Source: Leisingera sp. ANG59 (GTDB taxonomy: Bacteria; Pseudomonadota; Alphaproteobacteria; Rhodobacterales; Rhodobacteraceae). From it: a DNA stretch of 35,284 nt. The stretch spans positions 1 to 35,284 of the forward strand of contig NZ_WLCM01000037.1 in NCBI RefSeq assembly GCF_013317235.1. Direction: 5' to 3'. The first letter of the stretch is position 1. Each line of letters starts with the position of its first letter. The translations under genes and the position numbers were made by a program. The notes under the pieces were generated by a model. That model searched no databases. It saw only the letters and a program-made list of their open reading frames with translations, and was not told the DNA's origin. Positions 1 to 8,309 of the stretch are shown here, in pieces.

Positions 1-175
1 CATAGATCTGCTGCCGCCTGATCTCGTGGCGCTGTGCGACCTGCGACACGGTCGCGCCGTTCTCCCCGACCGAAAGCACAATCGCCAACTTCTCGTCGTC
101 ACTCCAGCGGCGCCGACGCTCCAAGCCAAGAATTTCGCCCCGCACAGCTGCCTCCCTCCCTGTAGGAGACGTCAT
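1..175 (-). CDS. IS66-family transposase accessory protein TnpA, N-terminal part
   Basis: The ATG is at 175-173 and the frame stays open to the window edge, giving about 58 residues. The product contains ERRRRWSDDEKLAIVL, then a segment ending QVAQRHEIRRQQIY. This is the helix-turn-helix of the small first ORF of IS66 elements, also shared with IS3 OrfA. In IS66 elements this protein helps the TnpC transposase. The start codon lies inside a 32-bp near-palindrome (167-198). The gene is cut by the window edge, so I cannot tell whether the element is complete. Confidence 0.75.
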   Translation of the reverse strand, partial: MTSPTGREAAVRGEILGLERRRRWSDDEKLAIVLSVGENGATVSQVAQRHEIRRQQIY

Positions 176-198
176 TAAAGACGTCTTTATGGACGTCT
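167..198. repeat. 32-bp near-palindrome with three GACGTC cores over the tnpA start
   Basis: The sequence AGACGTC-N5-AGACGTCT-N6-GACGTCT matches its own reverse complement at 28 of 32 positions. It covers the start codon of the IS66 tnpA at 175-173. In RNA it could fold into a hairpin that hides the start, or in DNA it could be a repressor site. Both are inferences. Confidence 0.55.
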
Positions 199-244
199 CT
201 TAGCAATCTCCGGCACACACGAGCAGGCGGTTCAAATCGGGCGG

Positions 245-400
245 TTACCGCTCTTCGCTGAGATGTTCGTCCAACTCGGTGCTCAGCGCACGTTCCGCAA
301 GCGCCTTGGTCAGTTCGGAAAGAATGCCCTCCTTGCCGAAAAGGTCGCCGGGCGAACGCCCTTCCATCAGCCGGTCCAACAGGTCTTTGTCTATGCTCAT
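245..400 (-). pseudogene. IS256-family (mutator-type) transposase, first 51 codons only
   Basis: The ATG is at 400-398, behind a GAGGAG ribosome-binding site. The product starts MSIDKDLLDRLMEGRSPGDL and ends ELDEHLSEER, then stops. This is the N-terminus of an IS256/mutator transposase, which normally has about 400 residues including a DDE catalytic domain that is missing here. The last sense codon and the stop (CG|G TAA) span the junction with the IS66 end at 248, so the stop was made by the insertion. The remnant is not expected to have transposase activity. Confidence 0.75.
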
Positions 401-458
401 ACGTGGGTCTCCTCAAAATTGAGCTACCACGCCAGGGCACAAAACTCAGGATAGTCCC
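249..458 (-). mobile_element. Left end of an IS256-family insertion sequence, truncated by the IS66 element
   Basis: On the minus strand, GGGACTATCCTGAGTTTTGT starts at 458 and resembles IS256-family terminal repeats. A 58-base leader follows, then the transposase start at 400. The element is cut at 249/248, where the IS66-family end begins. Only about 210 bases remain in the window. The rest may lie beyond the IS66 copy, outside the window. Confidence 0.6.
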
Positions 459-918
459 ACATTCACGAGCAGAATTAACACCACCGCAGAGCGATCTCCA
501 TCCCGGCACTGGACAGGCCATTCCTGCGGAAGGCTACCCGGAATCAAAAGGCGCTTTCGTCCACTCACCGCCTATGGCCCAGTTCGGTTTTGCTGTGGAA
601 TGCACTAACGGCCGCTGTTCCTTCTACACTGCAGCGAGAGGTCTTGCGCTATCGCGGCGAAATTTGCGCTGTGTGCGGTTGCAGCGAAAAATCGCCCCTT
701 CCGCAATTGGCTCTTGCTGCCCACACTGACTTCCGCAGCGAAGACTCCATAAACCGCCCGGCACGAGCGATCGCAAACGGGACCTTCCAGCCGTTCGCTG
801 CGAGTGCGAAATACCGGAAAAGAACGGCTGCCTCAGGTCTGACCGGGCGAAAAGCAGACTTTCGCTGCGCTCGTAAGAGCATCGAGATTTGATGATGTTG
901 GGTACCGGATTTCTCGCG
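459..918. other. Gene-free stretch between the IS256 remnant and the Avs-like gene
   Basis: There are short open frames on both strands, but none has a good start, a domain or a family I recognise. No clear hairpin terminator follows the stop codon of the large minus-strand gene at 919. I see nothing else that I can support here. Confidence 0.5.
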
Positions 919-3900
919 CTAAGTGTCCCGCACCCAGTTGAGTGATTTCCAGTTCTTTCCATTGCGCCAAATAGCTGCTTCAAACCTTGGGCGTTGAGCC
1001 AGTTCATTGTCGCTGTTGGGCCAAGCACTTCGTTCCGCAATGAACAACCAAACCGGCTCTAAATCTTGTGTAGCGAGATATTCATCTAAAACACCGGCAT
1101 CGATAACTACGCCCGATTGGTGGTCCTCTCCGCTCCTGAAAACTCTAAATACTTCCTCACCACTTTCGTGCATCCAGCTTCGATAATCTTCCGATTTGTT
1201 CGTTAGCCCGAGTTCTTCCGCGAACCATCGTTGAGGAAGGTAAGTCGATAGACCATCTGGAAGGGTTTTATCCAGGTGGCTCTCCCATTGGTAGCTCGCC
1301 ACAGGAATAGCAATTGGGCAATCGTCTGGCGTCTTCCAGATGTCGTCCGTTAACTTTGTGCTCTCCCAAGTATCGCGCCAGAATGCTTCGCCTATGAATG
1401 GCCCGTCTACATACTCAGTTGGCTTGAAGCTCCAAACGTCGATTTCTTGTCGGTTTTGCAGATGGCTGGCCAGACCTTCACCCTTGCCACTGGGTACCAA
1501 CACACATTGAAAGAAGCGAAATTCCTCCATCCTGGTATTGTGACGGCTGCGGCCGGTTTCCTCATAAGAGTTCCGGTCATGCACATGGTCATAGAGAACA
1601 ACCCATTCACGCCCATCGGGACTGTGACGGTGGACGATATCCACCGCCGATGCTGCCGGGTCATATTGTAAGGGCCAGTCTAGCAATTCTGCCTCAGAGA
1701 CCTCTGGCAGTTCAATCTTGGGCTCGATGATCCATACATCTTCGTCCGACTGATCCCTTACCAAGCATGGGTTATTGGGCAAAATCGTCGGTTCCAAGTT
1801 GCGTCGGAAATCATGGTGGCTGTGCCGATAAAGGGTGGGACCACTCCCCCAGCCTTGAATAGACCAAAAATTGTCAGCCAGCCGGGCTTGGAGTTCGTCC
1901 AGCGCAATGCGTTGGTATTTTTTGCCAATTCTCTCTAGGTCATTTTCGTGCCGAGAGTACCCGCCGCCGTGGCCATCTCTTGGGAAGAGGTCCTTAGTCC
2001 AGCCTAGCTCATATGCACGTTTCGTGATCCACCACCGGCATTGTTGGATGCTAACGTGTTCATAGTCTTCATGGCTTTTTCCATCCCTGAAGTATTCTAA
2101 AGACAACCTGTAGCATTCATCCTTCGTAAGTAGGTTTTCTACGTCTTCACGTAGGACGTTCTGACGTGCTTTGAACTCATCACGTGCTTTATCAGCGGCT
2201 TCTATGTCTTCCTTTTGCTCAATAGCCCAAAAGACCATCTGGCTAGAGATACGTCTCGATTCCTCATAAGCTTCCAGTGCATCAATACGATCTTGTCGGC
2301 CAGCAATGACTTCATCGTAGCAAGCTTGCTTCAGTTCGTCCTTGGACTTCGGTGCTGGTTCAGACAGCGGTGTAGTTAGGAAGTCTCGCACACGACCAGG
2401 AATGCTGTACTTTCCATAGTCTCCCCACTCAGAACCCGCCGAACAGAAAATTTGGTCACAGCCGCTGGCTTTGGCAATGTTCTCAACCTCTGCTTTGGTC
2501 AATCCGAACTGCGGAGGTTCAGTTGAAAAGGGATGATAGCATCTGCCCAGAACAACAGACGGCCCGGTCGATCCATGGAACTCAGCAAGTTCGATAATCC
2601 CAAGCGCATAATCTCGGGCAAGCAGGGCTACCGGCGGTTCCCCCGATGCGAATACGGCATCATACACAAGCTGCGAATAATTCTGTAGTCGGTCAGTTAC
2701 GGGATCATTGCAACACGCTCCAAATGCCGCAGCATACAGTCTTTCGATGATATACGGGTCGTTGCAGTCTCTCATATTTTGCGAGACTGTTTCGAATGCA
2801 CCGCCATGCTTCAAGAACAATGCTGTCAGGGCCTTTGTGGCACGATCCCGCAGCGTCATGTGCGAAGATGAAAGTGACCAAGCTAGGACGATTGCGGCTA
2901 GTTCAACATGTTGCGGGTCTGTATTTTCGTCAGCCGATGAAAGCGACCAGGAAACGATGCGATCGATCTGGCTAAATTCTTCTCTGGAAGAGTAGTTGAT
3001 CCACTGTGTCCAATAGCTGTCACGCTCAGCGAGTGAAAATCTGTTCAGATGATCGTGGAGCCGACTGGCGTTGTAAGGATGGTCGCCCGTCATTGAAACT
3101 TCGAGCAATAGCCCAAGAGTTTCCACCCAGCCAGAATCCAAGCTGTTCAGAAGCGTTCGGGTGTCTTCACCAAATGCATCAAGCCGACGCCACTTGAAGC
3201 TCTCTGCAAACGCAGGCTGGAACGGGTGGCCCTGTGACCAGTGTTTTTCCCAATCGGGCAACGATAATACGAACTCCGCACCTACTCGTTCGGGATAGAT
3301 GGTTGAAAGAGCTGCAATCAAACCCGCGAACTCATAGCGCACCGCTCTACCAAGTTCGTTGTCATAAAACAAAAAACACAGCGGTCCTGATGGGGCAAAC
3401 ACGCTACCAGGATCATCCTCTGAGCTTTTCGCCAAGACTTTGTCCACCAGTGCGTCCGCCATAAGAAAATCCTGAAAGCGCTGGAAAGAAAATCGCACCA
3501 GTTCAGACGGTGGGCAAAGAGGGTTGTCGTCTTCGCTGTAAGGCGGCGGATCACGACGAAAGAGGTTGGTCTGTATGAAGACTTCTAACCACGTCTTTCC
3601 TTCTGGTGCAGACCGATTGCCAATGAACTTCGCGATTATTGCATTGGCGCTATCGACAGTAAGGAAATCCTGCCCATCTTCGGCCATTTGCATTGAAATA
3701 GCGCCGACAAGTCGTTTGAGCGCTCTTGATAGTTCAGTTGATGTAGCGGATTGCAAACCCATCCGAGCGCTGAAGCTATCCAGATACAACGCCATCAATT
3801 GAGACACACCGTGCAAACCGCGAGGAAACTCTGTAGCGCCCTTGGCCGCAAGGGCTTCGCTAGTGCTTTTCAAAAAAAGCGGGTTGGAGAACTCGGGTGA

Positions 3901-5427
3901 TAGCCATGGCGTATTCGGTCGAGAAATGCCCTTCTTATCGAGGTATTGGATAGCTGCCCGCTCCCTCTCCTCAGGGGTAGAAAAGCCTTGGATATGATAC
4001 TGGGGTAAACTTGCACGCAGTGCTTCGGGGATCGCGTACTCAGCGTACACATCACGGCAGGAAAATACGGCAGCCACGAACGGGTAAGACCGAATCGAAG
4101 CAACTATGCTCGGCAACCAGTGTTTCCAGTATTGGGCACCGACCCCTTCATTGATTGCATCGAACAGAATTAGAGTTCGTGTTCCTAAGCGCTCCCCAAC
4201 TGCGTTGAGTGATCCTAGAATTTCATCAGCGGTATTGCCGCTTATCCCTAGCAGTTGTCCAAGCTGGCTCCAGAAAGGGGCGTCACCCAAGTCTTGGCCC
4301 AGTATTAGGATTGTCTGCAACTCTTGCTCCACCCGCCGTGAAGCGACTTGACCGAGAACGTGAGACTTTCCGGACCCCGCCTCTCCCAATACGAGAGCAC
4401 ATTGTCTGGCTTCAGCGACAAGCCCATTGCCAGTAAAGGTGCTTTCGATTTCATATGCTGCCGATGCAAGACTTTTGAGGGAACGGGATACAACTTCTAC
4501 CTTGCGTTTATCCGCCTCACTCTGAGCGTCAGTGTCCAACGAATAAAATGGGCGCTGGACCTTGGATGTGTTCGAACTCAATCGGCCGGCTACATCAGCA
4601 AGTTCAGACCACCCCCATGGAGTATCTGGAAGCGATTGAACCACGGCTTTCGAGTGCGTCAGCTTCTCCCAATCTGATTGCATCGCCTGCAATTTGTCTT
4701 GGTCCGGGACAATATCAGTTGTGGAAAATTCGATATTTGGGACCCGGCTTTTAAACAAACCATCAATGGCATTTTTCAGTGTTCTTCGTGTCGCAGGACC
4801 CCGAACAATAGCATCGAACAAGCTTTCGATGGACACTTCCACATGGTCATCGGGATTGAACCGGTCATCCAATTTCAAAGCCGCTGTTGTAACTTGGTTC
4901 TGAAACCACCGACTGTCTAGAACCTCTTCGCCAAACCAATGAGCGCGAAGCGGTCCGTTTCCAACTTCCATAAGCTTGTCGGTGAGCGCCGTTGCCCCCC
5001 ACAGTTCGAAGTCCAACGTAATCGATAGCTTTGCGGCCTCAGCTTTCCATTTGGCCACGCGCTCATCCCACTTCTCCTGTTGGGACTTACCTTTTGCCTT
5101 TGGCCCACGGTTAGGTGTCAGATCAAACGGCAATGCGAAGATGTACTTTACCAGCTGAGGATGCGTGGCGAGAGCCTGCGTCACAGATTTGTCCATCTGT
5201 CGCCACTGGGCGTCTTCGAGACTGCTGAAGAACTTGGATTGGTAACCGACCTTCGAACCGTCCTTGAGCAGCCACAAAGCCTCGACACCGCCGTCACCGC
5301 CTCGTCCTTCGTTCGGTTGAAATCCGGCGGCGTTGTCAAGTTTTTCCCGTCGTGCAAGCACCTTCAGGAGTGATTCAAAAGAGTCTGTTTTGCCTTGACC
5401 GAAGTCATTAATATTTTTGTAGTCCAA
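919..5427 (-). CDS. Avs-like STAND NTPase with N-terminal Mrr/PD-(D/E)xK-type nuclease domain (candidate anti-phage protein)
   Basis: The 1502-residue protein has three parts. (1) Residues ~1-160: a nuclease-like domain with GGDGGVE (D45, E49) followed by GYQSK (Q63, K65), the D-(D/E)-QxK pattern of Mrr-type nucleases. (2) Residues ~320-680: a STAND/NACHT-type ATPase with P-loop GEAGSGKS (348-355), Walker B LILFDAINEG (D423), FSCRD (455-459), NPLFLK (515-520) and FSFQRFQDFLMADAL (646-660). (3) Residues ~690-1500: a long helical region with a conserved-looking block ERIGKKYQRIALDELQARLADN (1165-1186). Avs proteins use this layout to sense phage terminase or portal proteins, form oligomers and cut DNA, and size and order fit Avs2/Avs4. 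Subtype, target and activity are inferred. The TTG start at 5427 lacks a strong ribosome-binding site, and an in-frame TAG lies five codons or so further upstream. The gene is near 50% GC, against clearly higher values in the neighbours. No partner gene is visible. Confidence 0.8.
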   Translation of the reverse strand: MDYKNINDFGQGKTDSFESLLKVLARREKLDNAAGFQPNEGRGGDGGVEALWLLKDGSKVGYQSKFFSSLEDAQWRQMDKSVTQALATHPQLVKYIFALPFDLTPNRGPKAKGKSQQEKWDERVAKWKAEAAKLSITLDFELWGATALTDKLMEVGNGPLRAHWFGEEVLDSRWFQNQVTTAALKLDDRFNPDDHVEVSIESLFDAIVRGPATRRTLKNAIDGLFKSRVPNIEFSTTDIVPDQDKLQAMQSDWEKLTHSKAVVQSLPDTPWGWSELADVAGRLSSNTSKVQRPFYSLDTDAQSEADKRKVEVVSRSLKSLASAAYEIESTFTGNGLVAEARQCALVLGEAGSGKSHVLGQVASRRVEQELQTILILGQDLGDAPFWSQLGQLLGISGNTADEILGSLNAVGERLGTRTLILFDAINEGVGAQYWKHWLPSIVASIRSYPFVAAVFSCRDVYAEYAIPEALRASLPQYHIQGFSTPEERERAAIQYLDKKGISRPNTPWLSPEFSNPLFLKSTSEALAAKGATEFPRGLHGVSQLMALYLDSFSARMGLQSATSTELSRALKRLVGAISMQMAEDGQDFLTVDSANAIIAKFIGNRSAPEGKTWLEVFIQTNLFRRDPPPYSEDDNPLCPPSELVRFSFQRFQDFLMADALVDKVLAKSSEDDPGSVFAPSGPLCFLFYDNELGRAVRYEFAGLIAALSTIYPERVGAEFVLSLPDWEKHWSQGHPFQPAFAESFKWRRLDAFGEDTRTLLNSLDSGWVETLGLLLEVSMTGDHPYNASRLHDHLNRFSLAERDSYWTQWINYSSREEFSQIDRIVSWSLSSADENTDPQHVELAAIVLAWSLSSSHMTLRDRATKALTALFLKHGGAFETVSQNMRDCNDPYIIERLYAAAFGACCNDPVTDRLQNYSQLVYDAVFASGEPPVALLARDYALGIIELAEFHGSTGPSVVLGRCYHPFSTEPPQFGLTKAEVENIAKASGCDQIFCSAGSEWGDYGKYSIPGRVRDFLTTPLSEPAPKSKDELKQACYDEVIAGRQDRIDALEAYEESRRISSQMVFWAIEQKEDIEAADKARDEFKARQNVLREDVENLLTKDECYRLSLEYFRDGKSHEDYEHVSIQQCRWWITKRAYELGWTKDLFPRDGHGGGYSRHENDLERIGKKYQRIALDELQARLADNFWSIQGWGSGPTLYRHSHHDFRRNLEPTILPNNPCLVRDQSDEDVWIIEPKIELPEVSEAELLDWPLQYDPAASAVDIVHRHSPDGREWVVLYDHVHDRNSYEETGRSRHNTRMEEFRFFQCVLVPSGKGEGLASHLQNRQEIDVWSFKPTEYVDGPFIGEAFWRDTWESTKLTDDIWKTPDDCPIAIPVASYQWESHLDKTLPDGLSTYLPQRWFAEELGLTNKSEDYRSWMHESGEEVFRVFRSGEDHQSGVVIDAGVLDEYLATQDLEPVWLFIAERSAWPNSDNELAQRPRFEAAIWRNGKNWKSLNWVRDT

Positions 5428-6930
5428 AATTTCGTGCCCAATACTGCCCTACAAATCACCTAGGCAGTAACTAACCCAAAGTGGTTGTAGCAAAAAGCAC
5501 TCTCGAAACATTGGAATTGGCCGCTTTCAAGCAGCCCATTGCTTAAACCTTAGCTCGAAAAGCGCATGCTGCAGCGCAAAAACGCGCGGCCACCTCAGAG
5601 TCTGCTTTGGACCGGCCTGTCATGATGCTCCAGGGAAGGCCGTTGCCGACTAATGGCCGGAGAGGGCTCACTGCCGTCATGCGGCGGCACAGCACCGAGA
5701 AACCAGCACCAGCCTGCCCTAGGTCGGCCGTGATCGGCTCAAGCCAGCCCATCTGTCTTGCTACAGCAGTCCGCTGGATCGTGCCCCATCAAGCTCGCTC
5801 AAGTTCAAGCCCATCTCATGTTACCCTGAACTGCCTATGTCGGATCGGCGATGCAGCGGATCGTGGTGGGAAGCAGAGACCATGACTACCGCAAACTTAC
5901 TTGCCATTTGCGCCTGTCGTGGTTCGCTTCAGGCGCATCCCCCAAGACTTGATCTGTGATCCGGCCATCCTGCCCCTCAGAAAAACCGGTGCAGAACTAT
6001 TACGCGAGCTGATCAGGCGGCGATGCAAGCGCGGTTCCATCCGAACTATCGTAAGCGGCGTCTGGAGGGTACCGGCCTTTCAACTTGACGGCTGAAAACT
6101 CCAGGGGAGGAGTTCGCCGAGCCTGCTGGCAGGGTGACCTGCAGCGATGGCTTGGAGGGTGGCCTTGAGGTACCCAGACTGTGCCTCAGCGGAAACATGG
6201 GTGATGTCGGCTTTCCGTTCCAATGGTAGCGGTCCGAAGATCGGTCCCTCCGCTGAGGCTGTTCTTGAAATAGCTAGAGACGTAAAAAATATAACCTATG
6301 CAGCGCTAAGGAGCAGAGCAGGAAGGCCCGGCCCTTTGAGACCGAAGGGGGTCCGATGCACACATCGCCCGCACCTGTTTCGAATCAGCATTCCCTAAAC
6401 TTAAATCCGAAACATTCTGCAGACGATTTCCACCGCTCACCTAATTAGGCCTCTGTTTTTAAATCGGTTGCCCTGACGGACCAAGGCGAATCGGAACACG
6501 CCAGCTATTAGGAGCACGCGCGTGCCAAGGCGCCAGTCACACCTGAAATGGCCAGGTTTTGCGCCGCCCTATGGCCGAAAATTGCTCCATCATTGACAGC
6601 AATTGAGAACGTATATGTGCACGCGCGTACGCGCGCGCCTTGGGATGAAAAACTCCCGTGCCAGCAGTTCCATGAGAACTTCTGTCTGTTGTAGCAAGCG
6701 GATACGCCAAGGCACTCAAACTCTTAACACCTACTAGGAAGTCGAAGAGGCGACAGAACGGAGCCCTGTGTCCTGAACTGAAAACGAAAAAAGGTCGAAG
6801 TAAGAACACTGAAACGTAAAACTGAAATTGGGCAACGTGGTGGGAGAAGAAACAGGGTGTATACACAGGTGGATAGAAAAGGTCGTTCTTCTCGTAAGCG
6901 CTTGTGTTTCAACAGTTCTGCTTGAAAGAA
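5428..6930. other. 1.5 kb without a recognisable gene, between the Avs-like gene and tRNA-Phe
   Basis: Several frames of 60-110 codons occur on both strands (for example 5543-5752 minus, 5901-6095 plus and 6147-6398 plus). None shows a family motif or a convincing ribosome-binding site. I see no integrase, recombinase or excisionase. The stretch holds a 6-bp-stem hairpin (6097-6114), a 30-base alternating purine-pyrimidine tract (6609-6638) and an A/G-rich part near 6780-6890. It reads like decayed or non-coding island DNA. The upstream promoter of the Avs-like gene should lie at its left end. Confidence 0.5.
6609..6638. repeat. 30-base alternating purine-pyrimidine tract
   Basis: The bases alternate purine and pyrimidine without a break from AC at 6609 to GC at 6638, ending in CG/GC repeats. 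They include the 12-base palindrome GCGCGTACGCGC. Such tracts can adopt Z-DNA under supercoiling. No function is claimed. Confidence 0.6.
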
Positions 6931-7005
6931 TGGTGCCCGGGGGCGGAATCGAACCACCGACACGAGGATTTTCAATCCACTGCTCTACCCCTGAGCTACC
7001 CGGGC
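6931..7005 (-). tRNA. tRNA-Phe (anticodon GAA)
   Basis: On the minus strand there is a full cloverleaf. The acceptor stem is GCCCGGG/CCCGGGC, the D arm is GCTC...GAGC, the anticodon loop is TTGAAAA (GAA), the T arm is GGTGG-TTCGATT-CCGCC, and the CCA is encoded (6931-6933). The anticodon stem GTGGA/TCCTC contains one U-U mismatch. The 3' end points toward the accessory region at lower coordinates. Confidence 0.95.
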
Positions 7006-7086
7006 ACGGGAAGGCTGATCGCCTTGGGTGGGGGCCTTCTATGCCGAGGACACGGCGGTGTCCAGAGGGTTTTTCAAAGAAAATCG

Positions 7087-7290
7087 CTAATGGCGGGTTT
7101 GGTGCGGTTTTTCTTCTGATGCTTGCGCGCGTTCCGTTTCTTCCAAAGCGTTTTCAATGTCTTCCGGGTCCTGGCTGGGCACCGAATAGGCGCCGGTCAG
7201 CCATTTCCCGAGGTCGATATCGGCACAGCGCTTGGAACAGAAGGGCCGGTAGGTCTTCTGCGATTCCCCGCCGCAGATCGGACAGCTCAT
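7087..7290 (-). CDS. yacG: DNA gyrase inhibitor / zinc-binding protein YacG
   Basis: The 67-residue protein starts MSCPICGGE and continues FCSKRCADIDLGKWL. This gives the C-x2-C...C-x3-C zinc site and the WL-containing helix of the YacG family. In E. coli YacG binds GyrB and inhibits gyrase. The acidic tail (residues ~40-67) is of low complexity. Its start overlaps the end of the RNase E/G gene by 4 bases (ATGA type), so the two are very likely translationally coupled. It is the last gene of the maf - RNase - yacG operon and lies 81 bases from tRNA-Phe. Confidence 0.9.
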   Translation of the reverse strand: MSCPICGGESQKTYRPFCSKRCADIDLGKWLTGAYSVPSQDPEDIENALEETERAQASEEKPHQTRH

Positions 7291-8309
7291 TTCAGCACCT
7301 CCTTCAGCAGCGGGCGGCCGCGTTTGCGCTGCAATTCGTAGTGGCCGAGGTTGGTCCAGCCGGCCAGAACGGTTTCCTCGGAGTCGGCCTTAAAGGCCGA
7401 CCGCAGCGCGGTTTCAAACCCGCGCCGGTCCTTCTTGGGCATCGGTGCCAGGTCCAGAACGATCTGGCCGCCCAGGCCGCGCACCCGCAAGGCGCGGGGC
7501 AGGGCCCTGGCGGCGGCCATATTGGCTTTGACGCCTGCCGCCAGCGACACGTCCGACCCGGTGTTCACATCCACCGCCACCAGGGCGCGGGTCGGCTCGA
7601 TGAACAGGAAGCCGCCGCCTGGCAGCGGTTCGCGGATGCCCTGCGCTGTGTCCAGCGCATCCAGCACGCCGAGACGCTCGAACCCGCCGGGGGCGCGCTC
7701 CACATCCGCAGGCTCCACCCAATCGCGCCAGGCCAGCAGATGCGGGGTGTCGCCTTCGGCGAGGACTTCAGCCTCGGAACCGTCATCCTGCATCACTTGC
7801 GCTGCCATTGCCGCCATGGCGGCTACATCCTCGGCGATGTCCGCGCTGTCCGCACCGGCGCAGGCAGAGCGCAGGATCAGGCCGTAACCTGACTCGCCCA
7901 TTTCCTCATGCGCAATTTCCAGCAGCCGGTCGCGCTCATCCTCGTCGCGGATGCTTCGGGAGATGTTCAGTCCCGGTGCCTCTGGCGTGACAATGGCATA
8001 GCGGCTCTTGAACAGGAGCTTTTGGGTCACCGGAATGGCCTTGCCGGGCTCGGCATAGCCGGACACCTGCACCAGGATCATCTGGCCCGGTGCCAGGCCC
8101 TTGACCTGGCGCAGGAAGGCGGGCCCGTCGGGGGTGGTCAGGAACATGCCGCCTTGGCCCTTGACCGGCCGGTCGGCGCGGGCGCGGTAGATGGTGCCGG
8201 GGGCAGGGGCGTCGCTTTCGATCAGGATATCCTCCAGCTTGCCGCCCACCATCAGCGCGGCGGCTTCGCGGTCCTGGATGTGGTCAAGGATGATGGTGCG
8301 GCCCTTCAT
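7287..8309 (-). CDS. Short RNase E/G-family endoribonuclease
   Basis: The protein has 340 residues. An S1-like region lies at ~35-105. Catalytic-domain motifs are [10 protein letters not shown] (D247) and [11 protein letters not shown] (D286), matching the two metal-binding aspartates of RNase E/G. These enzymes cut single-stranded RNA for rRNA maturation and mRNA decay. The protein is clearly shorter than E. coli RNase G (~490 residues). It lacks the C-terminal part with the CPxCxG zinc-link and the scaffold region of RNase E, so tetramer formation as in RNase E is doubtful. It overlaps maf upstream and yacG downstream by 4 bases each. Confidence 0.88.
   Translation of the reverse strand: MKGRTIILDHIQDREAAALMVGGKLEDILIESDAPAPGTIYRARADRPVKGQGGMFLTTPDGPAFLRQVKGLAPGQMILVQVSGYAEPGKAIPVTQKLLFKSRYAIVTPEAPGLNISRSIRDEDERDRLLEIAHEEMGESGYGLILRSACAGADSADIAEDVAAMAAMAAQVMQDDGSEAEVLAEGDTPHLLAWRDWVEPADVERAPGGFERLGVLDALDTAQGIREPLPGGGFLFIEPTRALVAVDVNTGSDVSLAAGVKANMAAARALPRALRVRGLGGQIVLDLAPMPKKDRRGFETALRSAFKADSEETVLAGWTNLGHYELQRKRGRPLLKEVLK

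Larger units (their letters stand above)
1..248 (-). mobile_element. End of an IS66-family insertion sequence (partial, runs off the window)
   Basis: Read on the minus strand, the segment begins with GTAACCGCCCGATTTGAACC at 248. The GTAA start is typical of IS66-family terminal inverted repeats. About 73 bases later comes the start of a TnpA-type ORF (175 down to 1). The boundary at 248 is exact in effect, because the IS256-family reading frame to its right ends there with a stop codon made by the GTAA end. The other end and the 8-bp target duplication expected for IS66 lie outside the window. Confidence 0.65.
1..6930. other. Probable genomic island segment next to tRNA-Phe
   Basis: This segment holds two IS remnants, a large low-GC defence-type gene and gene-poor DNA. 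It abuts the 3' end of tRNA-Phe (3' end at 6931), the side where tyrosine-recombinase islands usually insert. Everything right of the tRNA is ordinary core sequence. No integrase and no second copy of the tRNA 3' end is visible in the window, so the far border must lie to the left, outside it. Confidence 0.5.

Noticed and set aside
99-521. 140-codon minus-strand frame across both IS ends
   Set aside because: It crosses the IS66/IS256 junction and lies out of frame with both transposase genes, so it is a chance frame.
5543-6398. Three short frames (5543-5752 minus, 5901-6095 plus, 6147-6398 plus) as possible Avs partner genes
   Set aside because: No ribosome-binding sites, motifs or operon-like spacing to the Avs-like gene.
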